Made by a program: the position numbers and the translations under genes. From a bacterium (GTDB lineage Bacteria; UBP15; UBA6099; JAJRTR01), in assembly GCA_024278215.1 (NCBI GenBank), contig JAJRTR010000115.1, positions 1 to 5,511 of the forward strand: a DNA stretch of 5,511 bases, given 5' to 3'. The notes beneath the pieces were generated by a model. The model worked only from the letters and a program-made list of their open reading frames with translations. It made no database searches and was not told the origin of the DNA. Positions 1 to 5,370 of this stretch are shown one piece after another. How positions within the stretch are numbered: the stretch's first letter is position 1; each line of letters begins with the position of its first letter.

Positions 1-140
1 GAAATTGTTCAGAACAAGGCGGAGGTGTAAAATCCTCGCAGGCGTACTTGCAGAGTACGTCGAGGACGATTTTGCGCCGACAACGCAGCTATGGACAATA
101 GCAGCCGACCGCAGCAGAATCAGAATTTTGCAATTGGCTC
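1..140 (+). repeat. Palindromic MITE-like repeat, copy A (left end cut by window)
   Basis: Bases 1-103 match 5409-5511 with three differences (at 14, 51 and 75 of this copy). The right end is the 17-mer at 124-140, the exact reverse complement of 5371-5387, which begins copy B. Joining the copies gives a ~178-bp element with 17-bp terminal inverted repeats. The whole element is an imperfect palindrome: 43-48 (CGTACT) pairs with 54-59 (AGTACG) around loop 49-53, and CCTCG near 34-38 can pair with CGAGG at 61-65 with bulges. The loop centre (51) coincides with the midpoint of the inferred element (51.5), which supports the inferred ends. About 38 bases of this copy lie left of the window. It contains no coding frame. 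It is most likely a non-autonomous mobile element or a REP/BIME-type dispersed repeat. No transposase is present to say which family would move it. Confidence 0.85.
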
Positions 141-151
141 AATAGTATCCG

Positions 152-203
152 GGACGCTTGAGCGTTCATAAACGGCGCTGCACCTGCCGGAGAGGTGCAA
201 GCG
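152..203 (+). other. Two adjacent hairpins in non-coding DNA
   Basis: Just right of the repeat are two inverted repeats. The first is ACGCT-TG-AGCGT at 154-165, extended by weak pairs at 152-153 with 166-167; its tiny nominal loop means the inner pair would open. The second is TGCACCT (179-185) with AGGTGCA (193-199) around a 7-base loop, extended by CGC (176-178) with GCG (201-203) across a bulged A at 200, giving about ten pairs. Neither is followed by a T tract, so neither looks like an ordinary intrinsic terminator. They lie upstream of the proposed promoter at 252-280 and so would not be in the deaminase leader if that promoter is right. I do not recognise a riboswitch or known small RNA here. 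They could belong to a gene or RNA that begins left of the window. Confidence 0.45.
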
Positions 204-251
204 AGTACGACAGTAAGATGCTGTTTCTGATTGATAAGTGAAGCCTCCATA

Positions 252-280
252 TTGATTTAATCACACACAAAGATTATTCT
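252..280 (+). promoter_or_regulatory. Candidate sigma-70 promoter for the deaminase gene
   Basis: TTGATT (252-257) and TATTCT (275-280) are separated by 17 bases, each matching four of six consensus positions. Transcription would start near 287, leaving a leader of about 26 bases with GGAG at 303-306 before the ATG at 313. The spacing and the A/T-rich spacer are good, but the hexamers are only moderate matches. Confidence 0.45.
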
Positions 281-312
281 ATGCGGGATAATTGAGAACC
301 TCGGAGATCACT

Positions 313-765
313 ATGGCCAGACCAAGCTGGAACGATTATTTTATGAAAATCACCTACGATGTCGCCGAAAGATCAACCTGTATCAGGCGCAAAGTAGGCG
401 CTGTTATTGTAAAAGATAAAAGGATACTCGCTACAGGCTACAACGGCGTTCCCACCGGGCTCGTTCACTGCGAAGAGCGCGGTTGCCTGCGCGAAGAACT
501 CGGCATACCGTCCGGCGAACGCGCGGAAATGTGCCGCGGGCTGCATGCTGAACAGAATGCTATCATACAGGCAGCCCAGCACGGTGTCGGCATCGACGGC
601 TCAGTCATTTACTCTACAACACAACCATGCATTATATGTGCCAAGATGCTCATAAATGCCAAGATTGAGAAAGTCATCTATGACGGCGGCTACCCGGACG
701 ATCTCTCGCTGGAGATGCTTGACGAGTCCGGCATCGAACTGGTCAGGTGGAAGTCCGGAGGATAA
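313..765 (+). CDS. dCMP/cytidine deaminase family protein (ComEB-like)
   Basis: A 150-residue zinc-dependent deaminase, most like deoxycytidylate deaminase, which converts dCMP to dUMP in the cytoplasm and so feeds dTMP synthesis. The zinc site is visible: H78-A79-E80, with E80 the proton shuttle, and P105-C-I-I-C109 supplying the two cysteine ligands. Extra cysteines at 53, 58 and 74 (HCEERGC and EMC) are typical of the dCMP deaminase branch, where some members hold a second structural zinc. Length is usual for the family. The ATG at 313 is chosen over the in-frame TTG at 292 because GGAG at 303-306 is six bases upstream of it and the family begins with a sequence like [11 protein letters not shown]. 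It resembles Bacillus ComEB, but no competence genes are nearby. No partner such as thymidylate synthase is in view, and the next gene is 293 bases away. The family is secure; preference for dCMP over another cytosine compound is inferred. Confidence 0.93.
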   Translation: MARPSWNDYFMKITYDVAERSTCIRRKVGAVIVKDKRILATGYNGVPTGLVHCEERGCLREELGIPSGERAEMCRGLHAEQNAIIQAAQHGVGIDGSVIYSTTQPCIICAKMLINAKIEKVIYDGGYPDDLSLEMLDESGIELVRWKSGG

Positions 766-974
766 AGCGATCTCCGCTCCCGGAATATGTTGTTGAACTT
801 GTGCGTTTTGAAACCTGCGCTGTATTTTCTATGCACACGATCCGGAATAAAACCCGATACCGTTTACAGGGGATTGGGGTTTGTATCTTACCCCGCTATA
901 TTTCACCAATGCAGGTTATAACCGTGTGCGATTTGACACGTAATGCCGGTCGAAGCGGCGATCGGAGTGTCTTC

Positions 975-1003
975 TTGTGCGGCACTGGTTTTTATGATAT
1001 TCT
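975..1003 (+). promoter_or_regulatory. Candidate extended -10 promoter in the 766-1058 gap
   Basis: TATTCT (998-1003) is preceded by TG at 995-996 plus one base, the extended -10 arrangement, with a weak -35 TTGTGC (975-980) at 17 bases. A start near 1010 would give a leader of about 49 bases before the ATG at 1059. The -10 hexamer is the same as the one proposed at 275-280. A weaker alternative in the gap is TTGAAA (808-813), 16 bases, TATGCA (830-835). A perfect TTGACA at 933-938 has no -10 at a usable distance. Otherwise the 293-base gap holds nothing I recognise: no RNA gene, no convincing terminator, and no credible small gene. Confidence 0.35.
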
Positions 1004-1058
1004 TAGTTGCTGTAGTTACCCGGCTGATGCAATTATTTTTTCCCTTGGGAGGAGCGCT

Positions 1059-1847
1059 ATGACGGAACACGAAGAAGAAATACTCAGGGCGAAAACATTT
1101 CTTAAGGCGGCAGTGCCGCTTGTGGAGGAAGCAGTCGAGGCCGACCCTGCGAAAAAGAACATGATCGCCGGCTGGAACTGCGCCGTGCAGCTAAGTGTTC
1201 TGAACGAGGAACCGGCAGCGTACATGGAGTTCAAAGACGGTTCGGTCAAAGTGATACAGGGCAGACACGCCAACCCGACGATCGAGTTGTGCTTCAAGAA
1301 ACTCAAACACATGAACGATACTTTCGCCGGCAACAAGGCACCGATGCCGAAAGTCAAGGGGATATGGCACCTGATACTGCTGCTCAAGGTGCAGGGTCTG
1401 CTGAATTCGCTTCAGATGCTTATGCCGGAATACCAGTGCAAAAGCGAAGAGGAGAAAGTCCTGAAGGTAAAAATGCTGCTCCTGATGGTAACGCGAGCCA
1501 TGGAAGAAATGGTGAAGGGCGGCGACGAATATATGATCCGTATGATCAAGGCGCAGAGGAAGAAAATTGTTGAGTGGACGGTGGCGCAACGTGATGATAT
1601 GCCCGCTGTCTATATAAGAATAACCCCCGGCAAAGTCAAGGCGTTCGAGGGCCGCTCGAAAAGACGGCCATATCTTGCGATGGACTTTCGAGATGTGGAC
1701 AGCGCCCTTGCGATGCTCACGAGTCAGGTCAACCCGCTCGAAGCGCAGAAAAGCGGGATGGTAGTGCCGCGCGGCACTGCGGAATTCGGTGTTAAAGCCG
1801 GAAGCCTCATGCTTCGTGTCGGCAACTTTCTCATGCCGGAAAACTAA
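1059..1847 (+). CDS. SCP2-like sterol/lipid-carrier family protein with tandem duplicated domain
   Basis: A 262-residue protein with no signal peptide, so probably cytoplasmic. It looks like two copies of one ~125-residue unit. Each has an acidic start (EEEILRAK at 5-12; EEEKVLKVK at 130-138), an amphipathic helix, a strand pair around PAAYMEFKDGSVKVIQGR (52-69) or PAVYIRITPGKVKAFEGR (182-199), then helix and strands ending in LMPE (121-124 and 258-261). The pattern resembles SCP2 sterol-binding domains, which hold hydrophobic ligands in a pocket; this assignment is by eye and moderate. The linking helices are methionine-rich (eight Met between 120 and 162), which suits a hydrophobic surface or tunnel. 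The start is fixed by a strong GGGAGGAG at 1047-1054, four bases before ATG 1059; the frame stays open back to GTG 747, but that extension is Cys-rich and unlike coding sequence. The next gene begins 39 bases (or 15) downstream, so the two probably form an operon. Confidence 0.8.
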   Translation: MTEHEEEILRAKTFLKAAVPLVEEAVEADPAKKNMIAGWNCAVQLSVLNEEPAAYMEFKDGSVKVIQGRHANPTIELCFKKLKHMNDTFAGNKAPMPKVKGIWHLILLLKVQGLLNSLQMLMPEYQCKSEEEKVLKVKMLLLMVTRAMEEMVKGGDEYMIRMIKAQRKKIVEWTVAQRDDMPAVYIRITPGKVKAFEGRSKRRPYLAMDFRDVDSALAMLTSQVNPLEAQKSGMVVPRGTAEFGVKAGSLMLRVGNFLMPEN

Positions 1848-1886
1848 ATACCGCACTGAAAGGTGTCTGCTCCGGGTATCTGTCGA

Positions 1887-2612
1887 ATGGTCAGGAAAAC
1901 AAACAAAAAAGCTGTCGCCTTTTTCGATGTCGACGACACCATATTAAAAGGGTCTTCCGGCATCATGCTGGCGAAATATATGTTCCTCGAACGCGGCGAA
2001 ACTGCAAGGCTAGACTATATCCTCGATATGGTCAAAGCCATTATTGATGTAAAGACAGGCAAGGTTGAATACGACATGCTTGTGGAGAAAGGGCTCGAAC
2101 AGTTCAAGGGGCGAAACCTTTCGGAAGTAGAAGCGCTGTCGCGCGATCTTTTTGAAAAGGTCATGAAAAAACACATTTATCGTATGGCATATAAGATAGT
2201 GAGAAAGCACAAAAAAGCAGGAGTGAAAGTTGTGTTGCTGACAGCGAGCCTCACAGAACTTATCGACCCGCTGGGCGATTTCCTCGACGTCGATGAAGTG
2301 ATTGCACTCCAGCCCATTTTCGAGAACGGCGTTCTCACGGGACATGCCAGGAAACCGTTCTGCTACCACGGCGGCAAACTGATTCTCGCCCGCGAATATG
2401 TCCAGGAACACGGAATCGATCTCGACGACTGCTATTTTTATTCCGACAGCAGTTCCGACCTGCCGCTTATGGAAAAAGTCGGGCATCCGCGCCCCACTAA
2501 TCCAGACCCCGCCCTCAAGCGCCTCGCGATCCGGCGCAACTGGCGTTTCCACAAATTTATCACTGTTCTGCCCCCCGATTTCAGACCCGAACACTGGGAG
2601 AAAAAGAGATAG
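1887..2612 (+). CDS. HAD-IB family hydrolase (phosphoserine phosphatase-like)
   Basis: A 241-residue HAD-superfamily phosphatase of subfamily IB (PSPase-like). The four catalytic motifs are in order: motif I FDVDDT at 13-18 (nucleophile D14, acid/base D16), motif II LLTAS at 117-121 (T119 or S121), motif III K164, and motif IV SDSSSDLPLM at 186-195 (D187, D191 for magnesium). The C-terminal NPDPALKRLA...W (205-219) is typical of the group that includes CicA-like proteins and hydrolases fused to acyltransferases. The helical cap between motifs I and II (about 20-110) is where substrate is selected, so the substrate cannot be named; a small phosphomonoester or lysophospholipid-type phosphate are options. 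Length is normal. The start is uncertain: ATG 1887 has only a weak GGG at 1874-1876, while GTG 1863 adds eight residues but has GAAAG directly abutting it; a stop at 1857-1859 limits further extension. It probably shares a transcript with the SCP2-like gene. Confidence 0.88.
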   Translation: MVRKTNKKAVAFFDVDDTILKGSSGIMLAKYMFLERGETARLDYILDMVKAIIDVKTGKVEYDMLVEKGLEQFKGRNLSEVEALSRDLFEKVMKKHIYRMAYKIVRKHKKAGVKVVLLTASLTELIDPLGDFLDVDEVIALQPIFENGVLTGHARKPFCYHGGKLILAREYVQEHGIDLDDCYFYSDSSSDLPLMEKVGHPRPTNPDPALKRLAIRRNWRFHKFITVLPPDFRPEHWEKKR

Positions 2613-2647
2613 CCCGCATTGGTGAAATATGCAGGATAAAACCGCAT

Positions 2648-2675
2648 GACGGATTGGAAGCCGGGGCGAACCGTC
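2648..2675. terminator. Weak hairpin between convergent genes, possible terminator
   Basis: GACGG (2648-2652) pairs with CCGTC (2671-2675), with a mismatch and then three further pairs (TTG with CGA, one G-T). It lies between the end of the HAD gene and the end of the convergent keto-acid gene, where a shared terminator would be expected. On the + strand it is followed by TATTATTA; on the - strand GGTTTT comes five bases after the stem. The stem is short and the loop long, so this is a tentative call. The rest of 2613-2724 shows nothing else. Confidence 0.25.
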
Positions 2676-2724
2676 TATTATTACAATTCACGGACCCGGT
2701 ATGCCCGTTATAAGACAGCGAAGT

Positions 2725-3591
2725 TCAGTCGCGTTGCGGCAGGTTGAGTATCGAGCGCGCTTCGTCGGGCGTGGCGGGTTCGCGGTCGAGCATACGGGCC
2801 ATGTCGGCGATTTTAGCTACCTGCTGCCAGCTGCCCTCCGCAAGTTCCTTGCCGCTGATATAGAGATTGTCCTCGAGTCCGACGCGCAGGTGGCCGCCCA
2901 TGACGATTGCCGCCATGTTGGCCTGCCACGAGTTTGGGCCCACTCCGCAGACGCACCATGTGGCGTCCGCCGGGATCGAATTGACGAATGCCACAAGGTA
3001 ATCCATTCTGAACTTGATGCCGCCTGCGACACCGAAAACGAAATTGAAGTGCATCGGTTCCTCGAAAAGGCCGGCATTCCTGCGCAGTAGAAGTATGTTG
3101 TGCACGTGGCCGATGTCGTAGACTTCGCATTCGGGTTTTACTTTGTTTTCCTTCATGACTTTCGCGAACTTTTTCACCATATCGAATTTGTTTTCGAATA
3201 CAAAGTCGAACCATATATCGCCGGTTTTGTGGTCTGCAAGCGCGAAATTCATTGTGCCGCTGTTGAGCGAAGCGAGGTCTGGTTTGAATTCCGGGATGTG
3301 GTGGATGCGGAGCTTCTCAGGCACGCCCGCGCCGATGGCGGTGCTGAGATTGATGAGAATCGGGCAGCGTTCTTTGATGCCGTTTACGATTGCGCCGATT
3401 GCGTCGAGGTCGGCGGTGGGCATTCCCGTTTCGGGGTCGCGCGCGTGGATGTGAACAACGGCGGCACCCTTTTCATAGCATTTTACCGCTTCTTCGATGA
3501 ATTCCTCCGCGGTGTACGGTACGTTGGGATTCTGTTCCTTGCGTGTGGCCGCGCCCGCGAGCGCTGCTGTGATTACAACTTTATCCGGCAT
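2725..3591 (-). CDS. Beta-keto acid cleavage enzyme (BKACE, DUF849 family)
   Basis: A 288-residue TIM-barrel enzyme of the BKACE family. The founding member, Kce, cleaves 3-keto-5-aminohexanoate with acetyl-CoA in lysine fermentation; relatives act on many beta-keto acids, yielding acetoacetate and a new acyl-CoA. Seen here: PDKVVITAALAGA at 2-14, the zinc-binding H47-I-H49-A-R51 followed by DPETG (52-56), ECEVYDIGH (154-162), and GGHLRVGLEDN at 232-242. By position R236 and E240 correspond to the catalytic Arg and third zinc ligand of Kce, with D241 next. The substrate loop reads NLSTAIGAG (81-89) rather than the common STGG type, so specificity may differ. The start is ATG 3591, six bases from AGGT/GGAGGT (3598-3603 on the complement); an upstream in-frame start at 3645 would skip this site. 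It has its own promoter, and no lysine-fermentation genes are in view. The family is secure; the substrate is unknown. Confidence 0.93.
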   Translation of the reverse strand: MPDKVVITAALAGAATRKEQNPNVPYTAEEFIEEAVKCYEKGAAVVHIHARDPETGMPTADLDAIGAIVNGIKERCPILINLSTAIGAGVPEKLRIHHIPEFKPDLASLNSGTMNFALADHKTGDIWFDFVFENKFDMVKKFAKVMKENKVKPECEVYDIGHVHNILLLRRNAGLFEEPMHFNFVFGVAGGIKFRMDYLVAFVNSIPADATWCVCGVGPNSWQANMAAIVMGGHLRVGLEDNLYISGKELAEGSWQQVAKIADMARMLDREPATPDEARSILNLPQRD

Positions 3592-3662
3592 TACTACACC
3601 TCCAGTGGCGTTATGTTGTTTCGCTGATTGATTACCTAATCTCATATTGCTCGTGTACTAAT

Positions 3663-3690
3663 ATTATTGTCCGACGGCTGTTTGTGTCAA
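3663..3690 (-). promoter_or_regulatory. Sigma-70 promoter for the BKACE gene
   Basis: On the - strand a perfect TTGACA (3690-3685) is followed after 16 bases by AATAAT (3668-3663), five of six consensus positions. It lies in the 121-base gap between the end of the alpha/beta hydrolase gene and the BKACE start. Predicted transcription starts near 3655, giving a leader of about 65 bases with GGAGGT before the ATG. This is the best promoter in the window and implies that BKACE can be expressed apart from the two genes upstream of it. Confidence 0.65.
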
Positions 3691-3712
3691 GAAACCGGCA
3701 CCGCGCGAAATG

Positions 3713-4549
3713 TCACGCCGGGAACTCCCTGCCGAGGAAATCCAGCATCAGGCTGTTTACTTTATCTGCGTTGTTCACATGGCCGTTGTGCCCGATGGAA
3801 CTGAGTATGTGCAGTTCGGAATCCGGTATTTGCGCGTGCATTCTTTTCGCGTGTCCGAGGGGGACGATCTGGTCGAACCTGCTCGCGATAATGCAGGTCG
3901 GAACTTTAAGACCGGCGAGTTGCGATTCGATATCCATGTCCATCAGGGCGCGGTATTCGGCCATTGAGACTTCCGCGGAACTGTCGAATATGCCGACCGA
4001 AGCCATGATGACAAAAGGGTGTTCGTCGCCAAGGAAAACGGAAGCGAGATCACCCGCAATGTTGAAGCCGGTGTTTATTGTTTTGTTGATCGAAGGCTCA
4101 CATAAAAAGTGGACAAAAGCGCCGACGGCCGTTTCCTTGATAACATCCGGAATGAATTTAAAAAAGCTGTAACCGGTCTGGAGCAGGATCAGCGCGCCGA
4201 TTGATTCCGGGTTGCGATGGAAAAGCATCTGCGCGATCGTGCCGCCGGCGGAATGGCCCGCGACGGCAAAGCGGTTATCGGGGCCGGCCCCCGTCTTTTT
4301 CATCAGCTCGTCGAAGCCGTCTATAACAGTGTTAAACGAGAATCCATCTATACCCTTTGTGCTTCCGCCGTGTCCGGGCCAGTCGGCGGCGATGACCCTG
4401 TACCCGGCGTTCGCGAGGGTTTTGATCTGTGATGTCCATTGTATCGACCGACCGCCGAGCCCGTGTATAAGCAACACGGTTTCGCCCTCGACAGGACCGG
4501 TTTCCCTTATGTACATTTCGATTCCGCTGTCGAGTTTCATATATGGCAT
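3713..4549 (-). CDS. Alpha/beta-fold hydrolase
   Basis: A 278-residue serine hydrolase of the alpha/beta-fold superfamily, without a signal peptide and therefore probably cytoplasmic. The oxyanion-hole motif HGLGG is at 29-33, the nucleophile elbow G98-H-S100-A-G102 gives Ser100, the acid is D226 in SRFDQIVP (223-230), and the histidine is H254 in SIGHNGH (252-257), at the usual distance from the C-terminus. A helical lid lies between about 125 and 205, where substrate is chosen. The reaction is probably hydrolysis of an ester or similar bond; the family also includes C-C hydrolases, dehalogenases and peroxidases, and nothing here settles which. The glutamate often seen five residues after the catalytic His is absent (N259). 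ATG 4549 is chosen because AAGGA (4561-4557) lies seven bases upstream and MPYMKLDSGIEMYI is a typical first strand; the frame extends to 4633 with unlikely residues. It lies 92 bases after the DUF2505-like gene, with which it may be cotranscribed. Confidence 0.92.
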   Translation of the reverse strand: MPYMKLDSGIEMYIRETGPVEGETVLLIHGLGGRSIQWTSQIKTLANAGYRVIAADWPGHGGSTKGIDGFSFNTVIDGFDELMKKTGAGPDNRFAVAGHSAGGTIAQMLFHRNPESIGALILLQTGYSFFKFIPDVIKETAVGAFVHFLCEPSINKTINTGFNIAGDLASVFLGDEHPFVIMASVGIFDSSAEVSMAEYRALMDMDIESQLAGLKVPTCIIASRFDQIVPLGHAKRMHAQIPDSELHILSSIGHNGHVNNADKVNSLMLDFLGREFPA

Positions 4550-4641
4550 GAGACATTCCTTTTCAACAAAATGCGCCGCCCGGCACAGGTGGGCGAGAAC
4601 ATTATCAACCCGCATAATCCTGTAAAAAAGCAAACGGCGAG

Positions 4642-5148
4642 TTATTTCTTTTTCGCAAGTATTTCTTTGACTTCTTCGACCATAGATTTAACGTCGAGGT
4701 CGAGATTCTCGCGCTGTGTCTCGATTATCTTCTTCTCGATCAATCTGCCGAGGACCGGGATTTTCACCTTGATCTCACCTCGAAGTTCGCGGGCGGTCTT
4801 GCCGTTTTCAAGTTTTTTCCATTTTGCCGTCCCGCTCATTTTGAAGACATTCGCCATATAAAAAGGTGTGACTTTGAATGTGTATGTGTTTGTGCTGTAG
4901 TCGAATTCGCCTTCTTCGACCCAGGTCAGCATTTTCGGCGTAATAATTTTTCTGATTCTGGGCGGGATGTCACCGTTTGCGCATGTTTCGATCTTCGTAT
5001 ATTGTTTCTTCCCCTTTTTCTTGCGCTTGAGGACCTTTACGCTTGTGATGTTGGGATAAACCCGCACGTCCCGCTCTTCGCGTTTCTGTGTCAGTTCGAT
5101 AAGCATTTCCATCGGCGCGTCGATTTCGTGATAGTGTTTGTACTTCAA
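4642..5148 (-). CDS. DUF2505-like START/SRPBCC-superfamily protein
   Basis: A 168-residue, strongly basic protein. HEIDAPMEML at 7-16 is the usual first strand and helix of SRPBCC/START-type domains, and the C-terminal half (KMSGTAKW at 103-110, ELRGEIKVKIPVLGRLIEK at 121-139, then a long helix to the end) resembles the DUF2505 family. Such folds form a hydrophobic cavity closed by the last helix; the ligand is unknown. No catalytic residues are evident. A lysine/arginine stretch, KRKKKGKK (41-48), lies in a likely strand-to-strand loop and could contact acidic phospholipid or nucleic acid. The start is TTG 5148: GGGGAGAG (5162-5155 on the complement) is six bases upstream, and the next in-frame ATG (M13) would remove the conserved first strand. 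It is the first gene of the - strand set. Family placement is by eye; a general SRPBCC call is safer than DUF2505. Confidence 0.78.
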   Translation of the reverse strand: MKYKHYHEIDAPMEMLIELTQKREERDVRVYPNITSVKVLKRKKKGKKQYTKIETCANGDIPPRIRKIITPKMLTWVEEGEFDYSTNTYTFKVTPFYMANVFKMSGTAKWKKLENGKTARELRGEIKVKIPVLGRLIEKKIIETQRENLDLDVKSMVEEVKEILAKKK

Positions 5149-5213
5149 TGGTTTCTCTCCCCGCTTTCCGTAGTATTTATGGCTTCAAAGTATCCCGCGG
5201 CGGTTTGCGTTCC

Positions 5214-5227
5214 GCTCGAATGCGAGC
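5214..5227 (-). other. Small hairpin at the predicted 5' end of the leader
   Basis: GCTCG (5227-5223 on the complement) and CGAGC (5218-5214) form a perfect five-pair stem around a four-base loop. The predicted transcription start for the promoter at 5262-5233 is near 5226, so this stem would sit at the very 5' end of the mRNA, where such hairpins can slow RNA decay. It may be coincidental. The rest of 5149-5370 holds only this leader, the promoter and A/T-rich DNA next to the repeat; I see no gene in it. Confidence 0.3.
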
Positions 5228-5232
5228 AGATA

Positions 5233-5262
5233 ATTATATCGTACCATCCGTGCAAACATCAA
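5233..5262 (-). promoter_or_regulatory. Sigma-70 promoter for the DUF2505-like gene
   Basis: On the - strand a perfect TATAAT (5238-5233) is preceded at 18 bases by TTGATG (5262-5257), four of six -35 positions. Transcription would begin near 5226, giving a leader of about 78 bases before TTG 5148. It can serve the DUF2505-like gene and probably the alpha/beta hydrolase behind it. Confidence 0.55.
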
Positions 5263-5370
5263 AAGTCATTTGCGGCGGACTGTGTCGGCTGAGCAGGGAA
5301 CACCTTTTTATTTCGATGGATAACAATAAACAAAAGATAATCGGGAAAATACTATTAAGAACTGTATAAA

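Noticed and set aside
1-103. Intrinsic terminator or small RNA gene
   Set aside because: The hairpin ends in TTTT, but the structure continues far beyond it, recurs at the other end of the window and is bounded by inverted repeats, so a mobile or REP-like repeat explains it better.
176-203. tRNA arm or known riboswitch
   Set aside because: Only isolated hairpins are present; there is no cloverleaf, T-arm consensus or recognised riboswitch core.
933-938. Perfect TTGACA as the -35 of the SCP2-like gene
   Set aside because: The bases 16-18 downstream are G/C-rich with no resemblance to a -10 box.
1191-1856. Long open frame on the - strand (221 codons)
   Set aside because: It lies wholly antisense to the SCP2-like gene, has no ribosome site, and gives a His/Phe/Arg-rich translation typical of a shadow frame.
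2010-2594. Open frame on the - strand opposite the HAD gene
   Set aside because: It is antisense to a gene with all four HAD motifs, with no ribosome site or domain signature of its own.
3100-3627. Open frame on the + strand opposite the BKACE gene
   Set aside because: The BKACE gene on the other strand carries complete catalytic motifs, a ribosome site and a promoter; this frame is Phe/Val/Asp-rich and shows no recognisable motif.
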